20,666 nt of DNA from JBKHBT01 sp046542255 (GTDB taxonomy: Bacteria; UBP14; UBA6098; JBKHBT01), in the NCBI GenBank assembly GCA_046542255.1, contig JBKHBT010000059.1:1-20666 (forward strand), read 5' to 3'. Numbering within the stretch: position 1 is the stretch's first letter; each line of letters opens with the position of its first letter. Of this stretch, positions 15,678-20,666 are shown in pieces. The position numbers and the translations under genes are program-made. The notes under the pieces were generated by a model. It saw only the letters and a program-made list of their open reading frames with translations. It did no database searches and was not told where the DNA came from.

Positions 15678-15706
15678 TTGACTTTTTAACTGTTTTGATT
15701 TATTTT
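15678..15706 (+). promoter_or_regulatory. Sigma-70-like promoter for the plus-strand giant gene
   Basis: TTGACT (15678-15683), a 17-bp spacer and TATTTT (15701-15706). Leader of about 35 nt to the GTG at 15747, which has AAAGGAGG at 15734-15741. Both hexamers are identical to those proposed for the mutase operon (7095-7122), with one base difference in spacing. Confidence 0.45.
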
Positions 15707-15746
15707 AATAAAAATGCTGTTGAAGAATGTATAAAAGGAGGATTTT

Positions 15747-18700
15747 GTGTTTAAGAGAATGATGACTGTTTTGTTTTTAGTTCTGTTTTTTGCCTTGAGT
15801 CTCATGGCAGAGGCACCCAAAAAGATAAACTACCAGGGAAAATTGACCAATCCCGATGGTGTTTCGTTAATAGGCCCGGTTGATATTACTTTTCGTTTAT
15901 ACGATGCTGAATCAGGAGGTACTCTTCTATGGACAGAGTCCCACAGTAGTATCCATGTAAACAAGGGCTTATTCGATGTTATCCTAGGTGATATAACTCC
16001 GCTTTCCGGACTCGAATTTGATGAGCAATATTGGCTCGAATTGGAAGTCAATTCCGAGGTTCTAGCCCCGCGACAACCATTTTCCGCTGTTCCTTATGCA
16101 ATTCGTTCCATACATGCCGATACTGCTGATTATGCAAGAACCGGCGTTAGTGGCGGAACAGATAATTATATCGTACGTTGGGACGGAACGTCTGCACTTG
16201 AAGCATCTGAAATTTATCAGGATGATGCTGGCAATATTGGAATTGGAACAACGACCCCCGATGCATCCAATAAATTACACATAGTTGGTACTGGTGGAGC
16301 CGGCGAAAAGTCAGTTTTCGCAAAATCGACTGAATCCGGTGCAGAGGCATGGCTTGCTACTGAATATTATGGTGTATATGGTAATTTTAATGCGCTCAAC
16401 TATGGTTATCTCGGAGCCAGCGGATATGGTGTTTATGCAACTGGTGAAGATCATGCTGGTTATTTTGTTGGCGATGTCGATATTGTTGGTGGCGATCTGA
16501 CTGTTGGCGATGGCCAAACTGCATTTGTTGATAATATAAGTGCTGAAGATACAGATACGGAGATTCTATTTCATTCGAATATTGATCTCAATGGAAATTT
16601 CATAATGAATTCTGATGATGCATCTTTTGATGGAGATGTTACAGTTGATGACAATATTGTTCCTGCAGAAGCTGGCTATGATTTAGGCTCAGCTACTAAT
16701 CCCTGGGATGATATCTTTTTTGGCGATAATACAGTCATCGACATAAATGGCGATGATGGCGAGCCTGATGAGATTTTGAAGATCGATGGATCAGGCAATA
16801 TAGTCTGGGGACCAGATGAAGGTGGAACTGATGACCAGGAAGACACTGAAGTGCCGGTTACTTCACCTGGCGATTTTTCCATTGTTACTGGAACGAATGT
16901 CCATGATGCTCTGGTTGATTTAGATGGAGTAGTTGCAGGCAATAGTGTAGATATTGCAGATAATGAGACTGCTATCGATGACCATATAGCAGCTGATATG
17001 GATATGGACCCAACTAATGAATACAATACAGGTGCTGCATTTGATGATGGTACAAATACATTAACTATAACCGATGCCGGTGGCGATGTTACAGCAACAA
17101 TAAATATTGAAGCAGATGACCTGACCGATAATAATCTCGAAGAGTTAGCTAATGTAATCGATGGAACTCCAACACCAGGACAGGTTCTATTTTTTGATGG
17201 AACAGAGTGGGCATTTGGTGATGATGCTTCTGGAACTGATGATCAGGAAGATTTCGAAGTTCCAATTTCTTCACCGGGCGATTTTTCGTTTATAACTGCT
17301 GGTGATGTACACGGTGCTCTTATGGATCTCGAGACTCAAATTGGAACAAATGCTACGGGTATTGTTTTTAATGGCGATGCAATCGAAAATCTTCAAATAG
17401 GAACAGGCCTTGAAGCAGGAAGTGCTGCCCCTGATTATTCATCCACTTTCTATTTAACAAGTTCCACAAATCTCGAAGCCGCTGATAGAGAGCTTGATTC
17501 AAGAGTTCACGATAATACAGATGCCATCAGTGATTTAGTTGCCGCAGAAGATGAAGATCATATAGCTGGTAATGGTTTGACAGGTGCCAACTATGATGGT
17601 TCATCCGAAGAAACATGGGAAGTCCATGCTGGAACAGGTATCGTTGTTGATGCTTCAGGAGTGAATGTTGATTATGGCAATAGTGCTGGTACTGCTGTTC
17701 AAGGTGATGTGATTGGCGAGCTTATCGGTGGAGAAGGAATTATCGGCGGTTTTGCCCCAACGCCACTTGGCGATGGTTTCTCTGGAGAAGTTCGCGTAGA
17801 TAATGCTTGGTTTACAGGCGATGTCCTTGTGGACCCTTTGGGCGTAGTTGCTGTTCAGGATGGTGCAATCGATGATACAGATATCGATTGGGGCTTTGGT
17901 TCAGGCCAGGTCGAAGCTTCGGACATTCCTGCTGATGCTTCTGGTATGACCCATTCCACAACCGATAATGTTCAGGCAATACTTAATGACCTCGATGGTG
18001 CAATTACTGCTGCTGGTGGCTTGCAGGATATTTTCCAGGGTATTTCCGATGGAACAAATACTGCTATAGCCGATTCTCCAACAGATGTATTTACAATGAC
18101 TGCAAGCACACCGATGTCTGTTACGGTCGATGAAGTAACAGGTGGTGCTAATGTTGAAATGGCTGCTGCCGATGCAACAAATGACGGTTACCTTACGAGC
18201 ACTGACTGGAACGCCTTCAATGATCATGTAACAGATGATTTAGATACCGATGATACTAATGAGCTAATTACAGCAAGTGATTATGACCATACGACCACTA
18301 CTCTGACATATACAGAAGCAGGCACCGACTGGACAGCTGACCTTTCGGCTCTTAATCAGGGCCTTCCAGAAGTGCTTACTATAAATAATACAGCAAATAT
18401 GAATATCGATATGGCAACTGCACATACGATAGAGAATTTGATTGAAGCAGCTGCACCTGGCGAGGCAATGCCTTATGGGCAGACTGCCGGTGGTGACTTG
18501 ACAGGCACATATCCCAATCCTGATATTGCTGATGCTGCTGTTCAGTCATCAGATATTGACTGGGGAACAGGAACCGATCAGGTAAATGCCGTTGAAGTTC
18601 CTTATGCCCCGACAACTTCTGGCGATTGGCCAGCAGGGGACCCTTCCGAAATCGGCGGTGCGATCGATGACCTGGCAGAGCGTGTAACTACAATCTCTGC

Positions 18701-20666
18701 GGTTACTGTTGGCTCTGGCTCAGCGACCGACCAAACACTTCGATGGAACGGAAGTACCTGGGAAGCAAGTAGCGCGCTTACAAATGATGGAACCGATGTT
18801 ACAGTCGGTAATAACCTTTTTATCGATGGTACCAATATCGATTTTGCGAGCGGCGGTTCAATCTATGACGATGGCGACCTTCATGTTTCCGATGATGAAG
18901 TTTATATCGATGGTATTACAACTTTGAATCTTTCTGCCACAGGCGGTCCAATTTTAATAGATTCTGATTTGGAAACAGAGATAACTTCTGGTGATTATAT
19001 AGCTCTTAATCCTGCCGAACATCTCGAAGTTACAACTGGTGATTATGCACAGTTTAATGTCGATGGCCGCTTTAATGTTATTACAAATGGCTTTATCGAC
19101 ATGGCCGCAAATGGCCCAATTGGCTTTATTGGCCTAACTGCGAATACAACGATGGATTTAACAACGACAACAGGAGCAATGACCTTACAATCCGGTGATG
19201 GCACTGTTGCCATTTCATCAAGTAATCTTCAATTAGATGGCGGCGATGTAACAATACCAGTAACCAATGATTACCATATCGGCACAATCGGCTTGACCGA
19301 TGTAGGTACAGATGCCGCAACATCCGGTGCATCACTTTCAGGTTATTATAATGGCACATCCGGCCTTACTGCTGCAAATGTTCAAGAAGCTATCGATGAG
19401 CTGGATGGTGCAATCGATGTTCTCGAAGCAGACGACCCAGAAGACCTTACCGAAGGCAATGGAATTGTAGCCTTCACATATGATGGTTCTTCACCTGCTG
19501 ATGTTGAAGTTCAAGGTGGAACAGGTATCACAGTCGATGCTTCTGGCGTTAATGTGGATTACGGCGTAACTGCTGGAACCGCAGTCGAAGGGGACCAGAC
19601 AGCTACCATAACAGCCGGTGGTGCTTTGTCAGGCGGAATTGATTCCGATGAACTCGGCGATGGCTTTACTACAACTCTCGATGTTAATGTCGATGGTACT
19701 ACGATCGATATTATATCTGATGAACTAACAGTACTGGGAGCAGCTCCTACTGGAACAGCAGGCGGAGATTTACAGGGCAGCTATCCTAATCCTGAAATTG
19801 CTGACGAAGTTATCGTAAATGGCGATGTTAGTCCTACTGCTGCAATAGCGGAGAGCAAATTAGCGCTTGATTATTCTACATCTGATTTAAATACGGCAAT
19901 TACTAATAACGCAACCGATATTTCAATAAATGAGACAAATATTATAGATAATGACGAAGATATTTTAGATTTACAAACAGGAACAGGCCTCGAAGATGGG
20001 ACAGATGTTCCAGATTATACTGGAGCTTCAGGAACATATCTTGATGGAATTGTTACTCTTGAAAATGCTGATATCGCATTAGCTAATGCAATTCATGGAA
20101 TCGAGACATCGACACATCCATTACAGGATGCTTATGATGATGGTAGAACCATCAATGTTGAAAGCTCTGCCCCGGTTGAAATAAATGCAACTGGCGCAGG
20201 CAACCGTGCGCTCGATGTTACTGCCGGCGCAGAAAGAGCCTTACAAGTCATTAATAGCGGTGCTGATGAAACTTTCTATGCAAGAAATGATGGCTCTGGC
20301 CCTGCTGCTTATATCTCGGGAAGTATGAGGTTTAGTGGTGCTCCTGGTGTACGAGTTTATTCAACTGCCGATCTCAATTTCCAATTGGATGATGGCGGAG
20401 ATGCAGGAACTACAAATAGCTTTAATATCTGGGATGATGCAGGAACCACAATATTTAGCGTTGACGAAAATTCTGATGTTACAATTTCAGGCGATTACCA
20501 TATCGGAACAATCGGCTTGACCGATGCCGGCACGGATGCCGCAACATCCGGTGCATCACTTTCAGGTTATTATAATGGCACATCTGGCCTTATTGCTGAT
20601 AATGTTCAAGAAGCTATCGATGAAATCGATGGCGTTGTAGATGGCTTAGTAGCAGACGACCCAGAA
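15747..20666 (+). CDS. Second giant secreted modular protein (C-terminus outside window)
   Basis: Open for 1640 codons from a GTG at 15747 (AAAGGAGG, 5 nt) to the window edge. Residues 1-22 are a signal peptide. About 26-122 is the INYQGKL…APRQPFSAVPYAIR domain shared with the minus-strand giant protein, ending in HADTADYA (123-130). IGIGTTTP (from 164) plus NKLHIVG resembles the stalk motif of phage-fibre-like proteins. The remainder is strongly acidic, Gly/Asp/Thr-rich beta modules: GGDLTGTYPNP and GGDLQGSYPNP, DDLTDNNLEELANV, two DQED-EVP-SPGDFS units, two GTGI-VDASGVNVDYG units, and many short helical stubs of the VQEAIDELDG type. The fold is probably an elongated, perhaps trimeric fibre (inference). 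Cell-surface role likely; ligand unknown. No stop or frameshift was seen in the translation. Confidence 0.93.
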   Translation, partial: MFKRMMTVLFLVLFFALSLMAEAPKKINYQGKLTNPDGVSLIGPVDITFRLYDAESGGTLLWTESHSSIHVNKGLFDVILGDITPLSGLEFDEQYWLELEVNSEVLAPRQPFSAVPYAIRSIHADTADYARTGVSGGTDNYIVRWDGTSALEASEIYQDDAGNIGIGTTTPDASNKLHIVGTGGAGEKSVFAKSTESGAEAWLATEYYGVYGNFNALNYGYLGASGYGVYATGEDHAGYFVGDVDIVGGDLTVGDGQTAFVDNISAEDTDTEILFHSNIDLNGNFIMNSDDASFDGDVTVDDNIVPAEAGYDLGSATNPWDDIFFGDNTVIDINGDDGEPDEILKIDGSGNIVWGPDEGGTDDQEDTEVPVTSPGDFSIVTGTNVHDALVDLDGVVAGNSVDIADNETAIDDHIAADMDMDPTNEYNTGAAFDDGTNTLTITDAGGDVTATINIEADDLTDNNLEELANVIDGTPTPGQVLFFDGTEWAFGDDASGTDDQEDFEVPISSPGDFSFITAGDVHGALMDLETQIGTNATGIVFNGDAIENLQIGTGLEAGSAAPDYSSTFYLTSSTNLEAADRELDSRVHDNTDAISDLVAAEDEDHIAGNGLTGANYDGSSEETWEVHAGTGIVVDASGVNVDYGNSAGTAVQGDVIGELIGGEGIIGGFAPTPLGDGFSGEVRVDNAWFTGDVLVDPLGVVAVQDGAIDDTDIDWGFGSGQVEASDIPADASGMTHSTTDNVQAILNDLDGAITAAGGLQDIFQGISDGTNTAIADSPTDVFTMTASTPMSVTVDEVTGGANVEMAAADATNDGYLTSTDWNAFNDHVTDDLDTDDTNELITASDYDHTTTTLTYTEAGTDWTADLSALNQGLPEVLTINNTANMNIDMATAHTIENLIEAAAPGEAMPYGQTAGGDLTGTYPNPDIADAAVQSSDIDWGTGTDQVNAVEVPYAPTTSGDWPAGDPSEIGGAIDDLAERVTTISAVTVGSGSATDQTLRWNGSTWEASSALTNDGTDVTVGNNLFIDGTNIDFASGGSIYDDGDLHVSDDEVYIDGITTLNLSATGGPILIDSDLETEITSGDYIALNPAEHLEVTTGDYAQFNVDGRFNVITNGFIDMAANGPIGFIGLTANTTMDLTTTTGAMTLQSGDGTVAISSSNLQLDGGDVTIPVTNDYHIGTIGLTDVGTDAATSGASLSGYYNGTSGLTAANVQEAIDELDGAIDVLEADDPEDLTEGNGIVAFTYDGSSPADVEVQGGTGITVDASGVNVDYGVTAGTAVEGDQTATITAGGALSGGIDSDELGDGFTTTLDVNVDGTTIDIISDELTVLGAAPTGTAGGDLQGSYPNPEIADEVIVNGDVSPTAAIAESKLALDYSTSDLNTAITNNATDISINETNIIDNDEDILDLQTGTGLEDGTDVPDYTGASGTYLDGIVTLENADIALANAIHGIETSTHPLQDAYDDGRTINVESSAPVEINATGAGNRALDVTAGAERALQVINSGADETFYARNDGSGPAAYISGSMRFSGAPGVRVYSTADLNFQLDDGGDAGTTNSFNIWDDAGTTIFSVDENSDVTISGDYHIGTIGLTDAGTDAATSGASLSGYYNGTSGLIADNVQEAIDEIDGVVDGLVADDPE
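16828..17340 (+). repeat. Repeated DQED/SPGDFS module within the plus-strand giant protein
   Basis: The unit around 16828-16930 (TDDQEDTEVPVTSPGDFS, then VHDALVDLDG) recurs at 17237-17340 (TDDQEDFEVPISSPGDFS, then VHGALMDLE), about 408 bp later. Between them lies DDLTDNNLEELANV plus a GQVLFFDGTEW block, which itself has counterparts in the minus-strand giant gene around 2810-2920. Confidence 0.7.
19269..20666 (+). repeat. Long-spaced direct repeat, 1224-bp offset
   Basis: Bases 19269-19442 correspond to 20493-20666 (offset 1224 bp, 408 codons) with roughly 20 mismatches in 174 bp counted by eye; the second copy is still matching where the window ends. The encoded unit runs DYHIGTIGLTD, AATSGASLSGYYNGTSGL, NVQEAID and ends ADDPE. 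The middle, from 19317 to about 19356, is nearly identical while the ends differ. This suggests that the protein has a superunit of about 400 residues that continues to the right. Confidence 0.85.

Larger units (their letters stand above)
15509..15746. other. Divergent intergenic region
   Basis: A 238-bp AT-rich spacer between the epimerase/dehydratase gene (minus) and the second giant surface-protein gene (plus). It carries the two divergent promoters listed separately. I see no gene, repeat or tRNA in it. Confidence 0.6.

Overview
The window looks like a chromosomal segment of an uncultured or little-studied anaerobic bacterium. Its DNA is AT-rich and it has strong Shine-Dalgarno sites. It carries a fermentative succinate/propionate module and very large secreted proteins with the N-terminal domain (I[NS]YQGK…, …SPRQ…) that I associate with lineages of the Fibrobacterota-Chlorobiota-Bacteroidota type, such as Cloacimonadota and related candidate phyla. 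That placement is inference from gene style only; no rRNA or tRNA is present.

Layout. (1) 1-5880, minus strand: one giant open frame of 1960 codons with a GTG start and signal peptide, running off the left edge. Its tail (1-1536) is an almost unbroken Ala-x-x triplet repeat of about 512 residues containing recent in-frame tandem duplications. Upstream of that lie a block of 15-residue Gly-Gly repeats (1915-2385) and duplicated 87-residue modules (about 3300-3890). (2) 5881-6174: AT-rich divergent intergenic region with a good minus-strand promoter. (3) 6175-7068, plus: EamA-type membrane transporter. (4) 7069-7240: promoter and structured leader. (5) 7241-14389, plus: a tight eight-gene operon comprising methylmalonyl-CoA mutase as separate large and B12-binding subunits, the G-protein chaperone MeaB, methylmalonyl-CoA epimerase, and a four-subunit sodium-pumping methylmalonyl-CoA decarboxylase (MmdA, MmdD, MmdC, MmdB), closed by a bidirectional terminator. 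(6) 14468-15508, minus: NAD-dependent epimerase/dehydratase. (7) 15509-15746: divergent promoters. (8) 15747-20666, plus: a second giant secreted modular protein (1640 codons, open at the right edge).

How the genes work together. The operon supplies the succinyl-CoA to (R)-methylmalonyl-CoA to (S)-methylmalonyl-CoA to propionyl-CoA steps. The decarboxylation is coupled to Na+ export, or, run backwards, allows Na+-driven carboxylation of propionyl-CoA during propionate oxidation. No biotin carboxylase subunit is present, which favours the sodium-pump reading over an ATP-dependent propionyl-CoA carboxylase. The two flanking giant proteins share an N-terminal domain, an IGIGT…P motif and several linker modules, so they are distant members of one surface-protein family. 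Nothing in the sequence ties them to the metabolic operon beyond proximity.
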